NCBI GenBank assembly: GCA_014238205.1
Contig: JABABM010000011.1
Span: 1-64,000 of the forward strand
Origin: Phycisphaerales bacterium
Lineage (GTDB): Bacteria; Planctomycetota; Phycisphaerae; Phycisphaerales; SM1A02
Direction: 5' to 3'
DNA: 64,000 nucleotides
In this document: positions 26,979-35,900 of the stretch, in pieces
How the letters are laid out: every line of letters starts with the position of its first letter
How positions within the stretch are numbered: the first letter of the stretch is position 1
Program-made: the position numbers and the translations under genes
The notes under the pieces: model-generated
Database searches by the model: none
What the model saw: the letters and a program-made list of their open reading frames with translations, nothing else
What the model was told of the DNA's origin: nothing

Positions 26979-27198
26979 TTCTTCCCTTGTGAGAAGCCGT
27001 CGGTGACACGTTTCGTGGCGCCGCATGGGGTCCTTGGTCGCGGTTGACGGGTGGCTCCAGCTTCGGGAATGACAGCCGCGGTATGGTCAGGAAATCCTGT
27101 CCATGGTCCGCGACACGTGATGCAGTTCCACCCGGACTCCGGGTGGCAGGAGAACGCGGACGGAAGGGATCATTTCCCTTCACCATCCACACCCAAAA
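26979..27198 (+). other. Structured untranslated region before tRNA-Gln (leader or small RNA)
   Basis: No credible protein frame is present in these 220 bases. Three hairpins can be drawn: 27077-27112 (outer CGCGG/CCGCG, inner ATGG-T-CAGGA paired with TCCTG-T-CCAT), 27128-27146 (perfect 8 bp stem CCACCCGG, loop ACT) and 27163-27181 (7 bp GAAGGGA stem). None has a T-run, so they are not classic terminators. The region follows a strong promoter and runs into tRNA-Gln. It could be a processed tRNA leader or a separate small RNA. It does not carry the recognisable cores of RNase P, SRP RNA or tmRNA. Confidence 0.4.
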
Positions 27199-27270
27199 TG
27201 GCCCGTGGTGTAATTGGTAACACACCTGTTTTTGGTACAGGCATTCCAAGTTCAAGTCTTGGCGGGCCAG
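27199..27270 (+). tRNA. tRNA-Gln (anticodon TTG)
   Basis: This folds as a full cloverleaf: acceptor TGGCCCG/CGGGCCA, anticodon stem CCTGT/ACAGG with loop TTTTGGT, and T arm CCAAG/CTTGG with loop TTCAAGT. The discriminator base is G and CCA is not encoded. It lies 15 bases before glmU on the same strand, so the two are probably on one primary transcript. Confidence 0.95.
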
Positions 27271-27285
27271 TTGAAGTGCTTTCTC

Positions 27286-28071
27286 ATGATTGATCAGACA
27301 ACAACACGTCGACCCTGTGCTGCAATCATTCTTGCTGCTGGCAAGGGGACAAGAATGGGTGATGATCGACCCAAGGTCCTGCATGAAGTTGCAGGCGAAC
27401 CCATGGTTCGCTGGGTTGTCAATGCCGTACGGGAATCCGGCGTCAGTCGGATCATCCTTGTCGTCGGCCATGGAGCTGACGATGTCTGCGCCGCATTCCA
27501 GAGCGAAGACATCGAGTTCGTGCTCCAGAAAGAACAGCTGGGAACAGGGCATGCCGTGAATGTCTGCCGAGAAACGATGGACGGATTCGATGGCAATGCC
27601 TATGTCCTTGCAGGCGACGGGCCGCTGATCAGGCGGGAGACCCTCGTCCAGATGCTCGCTGTTCACGAGGAATGCAACGCAGCGGCAACCCTGGCAACTT
27701 CGATCATTGATGATCCAACAGGCTATGGACGAATCATTCGTACTGCCGAGGGACGATTCGACTCGATCATCGAGCATCGGAATGCAACTGATGAACAACT
27801 GCAAATCCATGAAATCTATCCCAGCTATGCACTCTTCGACTCGAAGGCCCTCTTCGAGGCCCTTGCGACCCTCGAGCCGAACCCCGTGTCGGGCGAGTAC
27901 TACCTGACCGAGATTCCCTCGCAACTGTTGGAATCTGGAGGCCGCGTCGAGGTCGTAGCGGCCGTACCGCCGGAAGACGTCCTGTCCATCAACACACCGG
28001 ATCAACTGGCAGAGGTAGATGCGATTCTCCGAAGCCGGATTGAAACCTCTCTCACGGAGACCACATCATGA
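27286..28071 (+). CDS. glmU: UDP-GlcNAc pyrophosphorylase domain protein (GlmU N-terminal half only)
   Basis: A 261-residue nucleotidyltransferase. The GlmU signature AIILAAGKGTRMGDDRPKVL, QLGTGHAV, YVLAGDGPLI, GYGRIIR and the late SINTPDQLAEVD match the uridylyltransferase domain. The left-handed beta-helix acetyltransferase domain of ordinary GlmU (about 200 more residues) is entirely absent, and the frame stops cleanly at an ATGA overlap with prs. It makes UDP-GlcNAc from GlcNAc-1-phosphate and UTP. Acetylation of glucosamine-1-phosphate must be done by another protein. Confidence 0.9.
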   Translation: MIDQTTTRRPCAAIILAAGKGTRMGDDRPKVLHEVAGEPMVRWVVNAVRESGVSRIILVVGHGADDVCAAFQSEDIEFVLQKEQLGTGHAVNVCRETMDGFDGNAYVLAGDGPLIRRETLVQMLAVHEECNAAATLATSIIDDPTGYGRIIRTAEGRFDSIIEHRNATDEQLQIHEIYPSYALFDSKALFEALATLEPNPVSGEYYLTEIPSQLLESGGRVEVVAAVPPEDVLSINTPDQLAEVDAILRSRIETSLTETTS

Positions 28072-29051
28072 GCGCCGTGGACCGAGACCATCTCAAGATC
28101 TTTGCAGGCCGAGCCAGCACCGACATCGCTGAAGCCGTCAGCCAGCACCTGATGCTTCCAACAGGACAGGGGACGACGGAACTCTTCCCCGACGGCGAAT
28201 TGATCGTCCGAGTTGAGGAAGATGTCCGCGGGCGGGACTGCTTCGTAGTCCAATCCACCTGCGACCCGGTGAACGCGAACCTGATGGAGCTCCTGATCTA
28301 CATCGACTGCCTGAGGCGAGCTTCAGCCAAGCGGATCACGGCGGTCATCCCATACTTCGGATATGCACGGCAGGACCGGAAGGATGCGGGAAGAACCCCG
28401 ATCACGGCGAAACTGGTCGCCAACCTCATCGTTGCAGCCGGAGCGGACCGCGTGCTCTGCATGGACCTCCATGCGGCACAGATCCAGGGCTTCTTCGACA
28501 TCCCCGTCGATCACCTCACGGCAGCAACCGTGTTCTGTGATTATTTCAAGGATATCCGGGATGAACTGGGTGAACTGGTCATCGTTTCCCCCGACGTCGG
28601 GAACGTGAAGGTGGCCAATGCCTACGCCAGCGTCCTTGATGCCGACCTGGCCATCGTCGACAAGCGGCGGGAATCAGGAATGAAGGTCGCCTCCAGGAAC
28701 CTGATCGGCAACGTGAAGGACCGGACAGTCCTCATGGTCGACGACATGATTTCCACGGCCGGGACCATCTGCGAAGCTGCAAAACTCGTCATGGAGCAGG
28801 GAGCCAATGACGTGATTGCTGCAGCTTCGCATCCCGTCCTCGTTGGACTTGCCCTGGACCGACTCAGGGATGCACCGATCTCTCGAATAGTCATCACCGA
28901 TTCAATCCCCGACAAGGGCCGACTGGACCCGATCAGGGACAAACTGGTCAGCCTGAGCGTTGCTCCCCTGCTTGGCGAGGCCATACACCGTATTCACCAT
29001 GACCAATCTGTTTCGGCGCTCTTCCAGAGAGGAACCGGGACCAAGCGTTGA
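28068..29051 (+). CDS. prs: Ribose-phosphate pyrophosphokinase
   Basis: A 327-residue PRPP synthase. The FPDGELIVRVEEDVRGRDCFVVQS region, PYFGYARQDRKDAGRTPITAKLVA, the metal-binding MDLHAAQIQGFFDIPVDHL, the flexible loop KRRESGMKVASRNLIGNVKDR and the PRPP loop VDDMISTAGTI are all intact. It makes PRPP for purine, pyrimidine, His, Trp and NAD synthesis. Its start overlaps the glmU stop by four bases, a pairing also known from other bacteria. The gene is followed by rplY after 52 bases. Confidence 0.96.
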   Translation: MSAVDRDHLKIFAGRASTDIAEAVSQHLMLPTGQGTTELFPDGELIVRVEEDVRGRDCFVVQSTCDPVNANLMELLIYIDCLRRASAKRITAVIPYFGYARQDRKDAGRTPITAKLVANLIVAAGADRVLCMDLHAAQIQGFFDIPVDHLTAATVFCDYFKDIRDELGELVIVSPDVGNVKVANAYASVLDADLAIVDKRRESGMKVASRNLIGNVKDRTVLMVDDMISTAGTICEAAKLVMEQGANDVIAAASHPVLVGLALDRLRDAPISRIVITDSIPDKGRLDPIRDKLVSLSVAPLLGEAIHRIHHDQSVSALFQRGTGTKR

Positions 29052-29064
29052 CATGAACACCTTC

Positions 29065-29079
29065 CGGCGCACAGCGCCG
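29065..29079 (+). terminator. Short GC hairpin between prs and rplY
   Basis: CGGCGC and GCGCCG pair around an ACA loop, 13 bases after the prs stop. There is no T-run, so it may be an attenuator, a processing site or an mRNA stabiliser rather than a true terminator. Confidence 0.3.
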
Positions 29080-29103
29080 CCTGATGAGAAATGAGGAAGA
29101 ACA

Positions 29104-29802
29104 ATGACAAAAGAAACCATCACCATCGACACACAGACCCGGGAACGTACAGGCTCCCGGTATGCCAACCGCCTTCGAAAGGCGGGCAGGCTCCCTGCCG
29201 TTGTCTACGGGGCGAAGATGTCCCCGAAACACGTAAGCGTCGATGAAGAGGAGCTGCTTGGACACCTCCAAAGCGGCGTTCGAGTCGTGAATCTGAATGT
29301 AGAGAACGATACCGAGACCTGCCTTGTCAAGGAACTGCAGTTTGGGTTCCTCGGCGACAACATCATTCACGTCGACTTCGCATCCGTGGACCTCGACCAG
29401 GTCGTCACCGTGAATGTCGCGGTGAATACGGTCGGCACACCCAAGTTGGCAAGCGAGCCAGGCGCCATGCTTGAAACCGTTCGCAACGAGATCGAGATCC
29501 AGTGCAAGGTGTCCGACATCCCCACCGAGATCAAGGTCGACATCACGGAAATGGAGGAGGCCATTACGGTCGCCGACCTTCCCATGCCTCCAGGCGTGAC
29601 GACGACACTTGAAGGGGACAAGCACATCATCCATATCACCTTCGTGAAGGAGGAGGAAGTGGAAGCCGAGGAAGCCGAAGTCGATGCAGATGGCCAGGAG
29701 CCAGAGGTCATCACGAAGGCCAAGGAAGATGAAGGCGATGCAGATGCTTCCGATGCAGCCGCACCGGATGACTCCGATGATGATGGAGGCCAGGCGGGCT
29801 GA
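29104..29802 (+). CDS. rplY: 50S ribosomal protein bL25 (CTC form) with acidic tail
   Basis: A 232-residue bL25 of the two-domain CTC type. The N-terminal 5S rRNA-binding domain (about 1-95) has RTGSRYANRLRKAGRLPAVVYG, and the TL5-like C-terminal domain (about 96-182) has IIHVDFASVDLDQVVTV and DITEMEEAITVADLPMPPGV. From about residue 183 an Asp/Glu/Ala-rich acidic tail of roughly 50 residues follows. GAGGAAG lies shortly before ATG 29104. It heads a translation cluster with pth, rpsF, ssb and rplI. Confidence 0.94.
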   Translation: MTKETITIDTQTRERTGSRYANRLRKAGRLPAVVYGAKMSPKHVSVDEEELLGHLQSGVRVVNLNVENDTETCLVKELQFGFLGDNIIHVDFASVDLDQVVTVNVAVNTVGTPKLASEPGAMLETVRNEIEIQCKVSDIPTEIKVDITEMEEAITVADLPMPPGVTTTLEGDKHIIHITFVKEEEVEAEEAEVDADGQEPEVITKAKEDEGDADASDAAAPDDSDDDGGQAG

Positions 29803-29825
29803 GCCCACTGGATGGATATGAAGCC

Positions 29826-30407
29826 ATGAAGTTGATCGTTGGAATAGGCAATCCCGGAGTCGAGTACCAGAGGACACGGCATAACGCCGGCTTCGAGGTG
29901 CTTGATCGCCTGGCCCGACGGATGGCTCCGGGCGAAGTGGCTCGCAGCCGCTTCAAGGGGTCGACCATCGAGTCGATGGATGGCGAAGAAAAGGTGATCC
30001 TGTTGAAACCAGGCACCTATGTCAATCGCTCCGGCGAATGCGTGGCCGAGGCCATTCATTTCTACAAGTTGCAATCGACAGAGGATCTGCTTGTCGTGGT
30101 CGATGACACCGCACTGCCCTGCGGCACCATTCGACTGCGTTCCGAGGGAGGCGATGGAGGACACAACGGACTCCTCAACATCAACCAGCATCTCGGCGAC
30201 GATGCCTGGTGCAGGCTCAGGCTGGGGATCGATGCTCCACACCCGAACCAACCACTTGAAAAGTATGTGCTGGAGCGGTTCAACCCCGACCAGCAGGACA
30301 CCATGGACGATTCGTATGAACGAGCCGTCAATGCAGCGACGTGCTGGATCCAGAATGGCATCACGTCCGCGATGAATCAATACAACAACGGCTCACAAGC
30401 CGACTGA
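29826..30407 (+). CDS. pth: Peptidyl-tRNA hydrolase
   Basis: A 193-residue Pth1. MKLIVGIGNPGVEYQRTRHNAGFEVLD contains the catalytic His (HNAGF) and the Asn of GNPG. LLKPGTYVNRSGE and VVVDDTALPCGTIRLRSEGGDGGHNGL contain the other active-site residues (Asp in VDD and the GGHNGL loop). It releases tRNA from stalled peptidyl-tRNA. It lies 23 bases after rplY, the common rplY-pth arrangement. Confidence 0.96.
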   Translation: MKLIVGIGNPGVEYQRTRHNAGFEVLDRLARRMAPGEVARSRFKGSTIESMDGEEKVILLKPGTYVNRSGECVAEAIHFYKLQSTEDLLVVVDDTALPCGTIRLRSEGGDGGHNGLLNINQHLGDDAWCRLRLGIDAPHPNQPLEKYVLERFNPDQQDTMDDSYERAVNAATCWIQNGITSAMNQYNNGSQAD

Positions 30408-30433
30408 ACACATGAAGAAGGAAGACCAGAACG

Positions 30434-31087
30434 ATGTCTGACAACGAGAAACGCATATACGAGGGCATGTTCCTCTTTCCACAATCATCGCTTTCCAACA
30501 TGCAGGAAGCCAGCGATCACATTCAGGGCCTGCTGACGCGGGTTGAAGCAGAAGTCGTGAGCTTCAAAAAATGGGACGAGCGACGACTGGCGTATGAGAT
30601 CAACGGAAACAAGCGAGGCGTTTATTTCCTCTGCTACTTCAACTGTGACCCCACCCAGATCGAAGTCTTGGAGCGATTTTGCAACCAATCCGAGTCCCTC
30701 CTGCGATGCCTGGTGACACGCGCAGACCACATCAACCAGGAGGAGATCGAGGCCGCTGACGGCCGAGAGAGCCTTGCGGATGAAATCAAACTTCGGGAAG
30801 AACAGGCTGCAAGTGCCAAGGACAGTGGCGATGCCAGTTCCTACGTCACGGTCGGCGGAAAGGCTGATGCAGAGGCGAAGGAGTCAAAGGAAGATGCCGC
30901 GGACCCAGCACCGGAATCCAAGGAATCCCCTGCCGAAGCGAAATCATCCGAGACTCCGGAGGAAGATGCCGCGGATCCAGCACCGGAATCCAAGGAATCT
31001 GCTGCTGATGCCGAGGCCTCGGAAACCCCGGAGAAGAATGACGACGACCAGGACGAACCAGCTGCAGAAGCAACCGCAGAGGCCTGA
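30434..31087 (+). CDS. rpsF: 30S ribosomal protein bS6 with long acidic extension
   Basis: A 217-residue protein whose first 105 or so residues are bS6: RIYEGMFLFPQSSL, WDERRLAYEINGNKRGVYFLCYFNC and ERFCNQSESLLRCLVTRAD. The remaining 110 residues are low complexity, rich in Glu, Asp, Ala, Pro, Ser and Lys, and include an imperfect 24-residue duplication. Ordinary bS6 is about 100-135 residues, so the tail doubles the protein. It sits before ssb and rplI, a classical order. A small hairpin separates it from ssb. Confidence 0.93.
   Translation: MSDNEKRIYEGMFLFPQSSLSNMQEASDHIQGLLTRVEAEVVSFKKWDERRLAYEINGNKRGVYFLCYFNCDPTQIEVLERFCNQSESLLRCLVTRADHINQEEIEAADGRESLADEIKLREEQAASAKDSGDASSYVTVGGKADAEAKESKEDAADPAPESKESPAEAKSSETPEEDAADPAPESKESAADAEASETPEKNDDDQDEPAAEATAEA
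30889..31032 (+). repeat. Imperfect 72-base tandem repeat inside rpsF tail
   Basis: Two 72-base units (30889-30960 and 30961-31032) encode the acidic tail. Their first 39 bases differ at one position and the second halves are more diverged. The reading frame is preserved. Confidence 0.9.
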
Positions 31088-31109
31088 TTTCCAGTTGCGA
31101 AGTTCTGCC

Positions 31110-31134
31110 AGCACCTGCCGGACCTGCAGGTGCT
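31110..31134 (+). terminator. Hairpin between rpsF and ssb
   Basis: AGCACCTGC pairs with GCAGGTGCT (9 bp) around a 7-base loop, 22 bases after the rpsF stop. It lacks a T-run, so termination may be partial, or it may act in mRNA processing. Confidence 0.45.
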
Positions 31135-31192
31135 TCGAGTAGGATGCTCACTCAAGATTCACTGAACCCACCAGCAAGGAAGGAAGCAGATC

Positions 31193-31606
31193 ATGGCCGG
31201 CAACCTCAACAAGGTGTTCCTCATGGGGAACCTCACGCGTGACATTGAACTGAAGCACACTCCCTCGAACAACACCGCTGTCGCGAACATCGGCATCGCC
31301 GTGAATCGCAAGTATCGAGTCGGGGATGAAAACCGTGAGGAAACGACTTTCGTCGACTGTGAAGCCTGGGGCAGGACGGCTGAAGTCATGCAGCAGTACC
31401 TTCGGAAGGGACGTCCCGTTCTCGTCGAGGGAAGGCTGAAGCTCGACCAGTGGCAGGACAAGGACGGCAACAACAGATCCAAGATGAAGGTGGTCGTTGA
31501 GAACTTCCAGTTCGTCGACTCACGTGGCGATGGCAACCAGGGCGGAGCCCCGGCAGCCGCTCCGGCAGCCCAGCAATCCGTACCTGATGAGGAAATACCC
31601 TTCTGA
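31193..31606 (+). CDS. ssb: Single-stranded DNA-binding protein
   Basis: A 137-residue SSB with an OB fold: NLNKVFLMGNLTRDIELKHT, VANIGIAVNRKYR, TTFVDCEAWGRTAEVMQQYLRKGRPVLVEGRL and MKVVVENFQFVD. The linker is short and Gly/Ala/Gln-rich, and the C-terminus ends EEIPF, the acidic tip that recruits repair and replication partners (DIPF type). It lies between rpsF and rplI, as in many bacteria. Confidence 0.96.
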   Translation: MAGNLNKVFLMGNLTRDIELKHTPSNNTAVANIGIAVNRKYRVGDENREETTFVDCEAWGRTAEVMQQYLRKGRPVLVEGRLKLDQWQDKDGNNRSKMKVVVENFQFVDSRGDGNQGGAPAAAPAAQQSVPDEEIPF

Positions 31607-31721
31607 TGGATCCAGGTGAACCTCCCCCCGGGATGTTCAGATAGAATCCATCGATTACAACCAGTACTCGCTGGGGCCTGACATGAGCAGGCTCCTGAAC
31701 TTTCTCGAAAGGACAGCGAAC

Positions 31722-32357
31722 ATGGCCAAGCGAATTGAACTACTCCTGTTGAAGAACATCGAGCACCTCGGCATCGTTGGTGATGTCGTACGCGTGAAGA
31801 TGGGCTACGCCCGGAATTTCCTCCTGCCACATGGGATCGCGGAAAAACCGACGCAGCGAAGGATCGACTCCCTGGAAGCCGAGCGATCTGAAGCACTTTC
31901 TGATCTTGCCCACCTTCGGGAGGCCCGCGTCGAACTGCTTGGCCGCATGGAAGAGGTCCAGTTGACGATGACACGATCCTGCAATGACCAGGGCGTGTTG
32001 TATGGCTCCGTGACCCAGAGAGACATCTGCGATGCGTTGCAGGCAAATGGATTCGACGTAAGCCCCAGGTCCTGCCGCCTTGCGGCTGCAATTCGTCGCA
32101 TTGGCGAATACACGGTTCCAATCCAGTTCGATTCAGATCTCAGGACCGAGATCAATGTTGTCGTTGAACCCGACCAGCCACTGGAGGAACGGGAGGAGAT
32201 GGAATTCGACAATGAGGGGAACCTCATCTTCAAGGAACCCAAGCAGGAAGTCCCGGCGGAAGAGAACGCGTCCGAACAGGATGCTCCTCCTGCAACGGAT
32301 GATTCCGCACCTGCAGATGATGCCGTCGAAGAAGCGCCTGCGCCTGCTGCTGAATGA
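31722..32357 (+). CDS. rplI: 50S ribosomal protein bL9 with acidic tail
   Basis: A 211-residue bL9. The N-terminal domain reads RIELLLLKNIEHLGIVGDVVRVKMGYARNFLLPHGIA, an alpha-helical linker follows, and the C-domain contains GVLYGSVTQRDICDALQANGF and IGEYTVPIQ. From about residue 155 an acidic Glu/Ala/Pro/Asp tail of about 55 residues replaces the usual end. ATG 31722 is chosen because AAAGGA lies about eight bases upstream and the protein then begins MAKRIE, as in relatives. It converges with the TSCPD gene. Confidence 0.94.
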   Translation: MAKRIELLLLKNIEHLGIVGDVVRVKMGYARNFLLPHGIAEKPTQRRIDSLEAERSEALSDLAHLREARVELLGRMEEVQLTMTRSCNDQGVLYGSVTQRDICDALQANGFDVSPRSCRLAAAIRRIGEYTVPIQFDSDLRTEINVVVEPDQPLEEREEMEFDNEGNLIFKEPKQEVPAEENASEQDAPPATDDSAPADDAVEEAPAPAAE

Positions 32358-32382
32358 GATTGCTACGCCTGGTGCCCGCGGA

Positions 32383-32787
32383 TCAGGCGACCCTCTGGTC
32401 CCGTTGTGTCACGGTCACGGTCTCGGATCCTGCAGAGCCGAACTCGTCTTCGAGGTAGCGGGCGACGTAATCGAGGATGCTCGATGCAAATGGGATGCGG
32501 GGGTTGGTGGTCTGCCCTGAAGGGTCGAATCGCATTCCCTTGAAACGCGCCACTGCGTCCTCGATGGTCAGGCCATACTGCAATGCGATCGAGAATGAAC
32601 GACAGAATCCCTGTATGAGTCCAGAGAGAGTCGAACCTTCCTTCGAAATCTTCATGAAGATCTCTCCGGGCCTTCCGTCTTCAAACAGACCGATGGTCAG
32701 GTAGGCCTCGTACCCGCTGATGCTGAACTTGTGGGTAACAGAGTCTCGTGTGCCGGGAAGAACTTCTCGTCGGTGATCATTGGACAT
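32383..32787 (-). CDS. Standalone TSCPD-domain protein (class II ribonucleotide reductase C-terminal module)
   Basis: A 134-residue protein with the pattern of the C-terminal TSCPD domain of B12-dependent ribonucleotide reductase: REVLPGTRDSVTHKFSISG, EAYLTIGLFEDGRPGEIFMK, SGLIQGFCRSFSIALQYGL and GMRFDPSGQTTNPRI. The catalytic barrel of NrdJ is not present, so this is a separate small protein. It probably works with a reductase encoded elsewhere, but that is inference. MSNDHRR at 32787 is chosen as the start, with AAGGA upstream; a longer frame to 32847 exists. Confidence 0.8.
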   Translation of the reverse strand: MSNDHRREVLPGTRDSVTHKFSISGYEAYLTIGLFEDGRPGEIFMKISKEGSTLSGLIQGFCRSFSIALQYGLTIEDAVARFKGMRFDPSGQTTNPRIPFASSILDYVARYLEDEFGSAGSETVTVTQRDQRVA

Positions 32788-32940
32788 CGTTGAGTATTCC
32801 TTGCTCAGGCTCCACCGGGGCTCCGCCTTGGCGACAACACGAATCAACTGGACCAGCAGCCATCCATTGCCGCCGAAAGAAACGTCCCAGCATGTTCAAT
32901 CGGCCGGACGGCCATGGAACCTCCCCAATTTCGAGCTTCT

Positions 32941-35900
32941 TCACGCCTGGAGTCGATTCCTGAGCAGAGCAAGCATGGAACCTGGCTCGGCTGAAGATGC
33001 GGAAGGTCTCCACCAGATCTCCGCGTCAGCCAGCCCCCTGCCCATTCCGCCCACCATTCGAACCATTCCCGGAAGGCCCTTGAGCCTCTGCTCGATGGCC
33101 TGAGGGAGGGATGCCCTGAAGATGATGTCCGACTCGTGCTTCCGGATGGAACTGATGCCGAGCATGGTTGCAAGAATCCTGACAAGGGCCAGCTCGACCA
33201 GGTTCTGTACTGGCGAGGGGAGTGCCCCGTATGCGGCCTTGATGTCCGTGACGATCGATTCGAGTTCTTCGACACTTCCTGCCCTGGCAAGCCGACGGTA
33301 GACATCCATGCGTCTGGCATCATCAGGGACGAACGCTCGAGGAACCAATCCCCCGATGCCCAGGTCGATGGTTGATGCAACCGGAACAGCATCACGCCCC
33401 TCTTTCAGGTTTTCCACCGCCTGCTCAAGCAGCCTGCAATAGAGCTCGTAGCCGACGGCTGCAATGTGGCCCGACTGCTCGGGCCCGAGCAGATTGCCCG
33501 CCCCCCTGATCTCCAGGTCACGAAGTGCAATACGGAAACCCGCCCCGAGCATGGAAAACGATTCCACCGCCTTGAGTCGTCGCATGGCATCGGGGCTGGC
33601 CATGCGTGTCTGAGGAAGAACCAGGTAGCAGTAGGCCCGATGACGGAATCGACCCACTCTACCTCTCAACTGGTGCAGATCAGCCAGGCCATGGAGGTCC
33701 GCCTCGTCGATGATCATCGTATTCGCTGTCGGGATGTCTATTCCTGATTCAACGATCGTCGTGCAGACGAGGATGTCCGCCTCTCCACGGGTGAACTGAA
33801 GCATGACCCGCTCAAGCATTCGCGGAGGCATCTGCCCGTGCCCGATGACGACCCTCGCCCCTGGCACCAGCAATCGCACCTTCTGGGCAAGATCATCGAG
33901 ATCGTTTACCCGGTTGTGTACGACGAATGCCTGCCCCTCTCTTGCCAACTCTCGATGGAGTGCCGACTTGATCCGTTCGTCACTCCATGAAATGAGTTCA
34001 GTCACGACGGCTCTTCGATCCAGCGGGGCAGTACGCAGCGAGGAAATGTCCCTGAGTCCAAGCATCGACATGTGCAGAGTTCGAGGAATCGGCGTTGCCG
34101 TCATCGTCAGAACGTCGACTGTCGCCCTCATCTGCAGGAGCTTCTGCTTGTGTTCGACTCCGAACCGCTGCTCCTCGTCGATGACGACCAGCCCCAGGTC
34201 GCTGAAGACGACATCATTGCTCAGGATTCGGTGGGTGCCTATGAGCACATCGACCGCCCCGGCTGCGACATCTTCGACAAGTTCACGCTGTTCCCCTGCA
34301 GTCTTGAACCTGCTCAGGGAAGCAACCCTGAAGGGAAAGCCGGCATACCTCGAAGCGAAGGTACGCTCGTGCTGTTCAGCCAGTACCGTGGTTGGAACAA
34401 GAACAGCCGCCTGCCTGCCCGACTCGATGGACTTGAATGCAGCACGGATCGCCACTTCCGTCTTGCCGAAGCCGACATCACCACAGAGCAGTCGATCCAT
34501 GGGCCGTAGTGACTCCATGTCACGTTTCACAGCTGCGATTGCTTCCAACTGGTCTTCAGTTTCATCCCATGGAAAGGACGCTTCGAACTCCTGCTGCCAA
34601 GGAGTGTCCGCGGGGAAAGCCATGCCTCTGACCCCCTCCCTCGCCGCCTGGACCCGGAGCAGTTCCGCAGCAAGATCCCGGACGGATTCGGACGCCTGGC
34701 CCTTTCGCCTCGACCAGGATTTTCCGCCCAGGATCGACCGATCCGGCTGACCACGAAAGGCACCGATGTATTTCTGGACAAGTTCGATATCCGCAACCGG
34801 AACATGGAGTTTCGCTTCCTTGGCAAACTCCAGCGTCAGGAATTCCTCTTCGGGGGTATCGCCACGGGACAGCACGGTCAAGCCGGCGAATCTTGCAATC
34901 CCATGATCGCTGTGCACGACCATGTCCCCCGGCTGAACATCTATGAAAGCATCCAGGGGTCGCACTTCCCCTGCAGCATGCCGACGCCTCCTGACGTGTG
35001 CACGATGCAGCAACTCATCGTAGGCGACCAGGGCAAGGGCAGGACCACCTGACGGATTCCATCGGAAACCATGTGGCAGATCCAGATGAACGACCTTGAT
35101 TGCGTCTCGATCGGCAGGTGGCATCGTCGATGATTCCACGAGCGTTGAACAGCGAGAGGCATCGCCGGAAGTCCTGCAGCAGAGCACTACATGCCCGCCA
35201 TGAGCCAGACCGGGAAGTGAGCCGATCGCCTCAACAGGGTCAGTCGCGTGCACAGGACAAGATCGGGCCGGGAGATGGACCTCGGCAGACGAATCCGACT
35301 CGCTGACATGAAGCAATGCATCCGCAATCGTCGTCGCCGATGCCAGGACTTCATCGATGCTCGCTACGCGATTGGGATCCTCGATCCGATCCATGTAACT
35401 TGCAGCCTGCTCGGCAACCTCCGCAAGGTCATCGACGACAACGCTCCACCCTTCTCCCATCCTGTCCAGGAGCGTATGCATCGACCCGACCTCATCGATT
35501 GGATCGATCGCATTTCGGTGAAGCAGGTCGAGTCGTTCAACCCTCCGATCGGATCCCATCGTGTCAAGGTCGATGGCCCGGATCGATTCGATGATGTCTT
35601 CGTTCATGTCGATTCGAGCTGGAAGACCTGACAGTGGAAAGACATCGATGATGTCGCCACGGACAGCGAACTCCCCAGGGTCTGAAATGGAAACGACGCG
35701 TGCATGTCCTGCATCGATGAACCATGAGACAAGCGAAGACCGGTCAACGGAATCGCCGGGACGAAGGACACACCATGCTGCTTCCAACTCCTCCTCAAGC
35801 GGAAGTCGCTGCATCAGGGCATGTATGGGCGCAACGACGACCTTCCGGGACTCGCCCCCCATTGAGACCTCGGTCGATGCGATCATCCTGTCGATGAGCA

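Noticed and set aside
26979-27198. SRP RNA, RNase P RNA or tmRNA in the gap before tRNA-Gln
   Set aside because: The conserved cores of these RNAs (for example the SRP GGAA-loop domain or the RNase P P4 segments) are not found; only an unnamed structured region can be claimed.
26905-28005. A 366-codon minus-strand frame opposite glmU
   Set aside because: It covers the tRNA-Gln and the well-matched GlmU domain and lacks features of its own.
28948-29877. A 309-codon minus-strand frame opposite rplY
   Set aside because: The protein would be dominated by mirror images of the bL25 acidic tail; the plus strand encodes a clear ribosomal protein.
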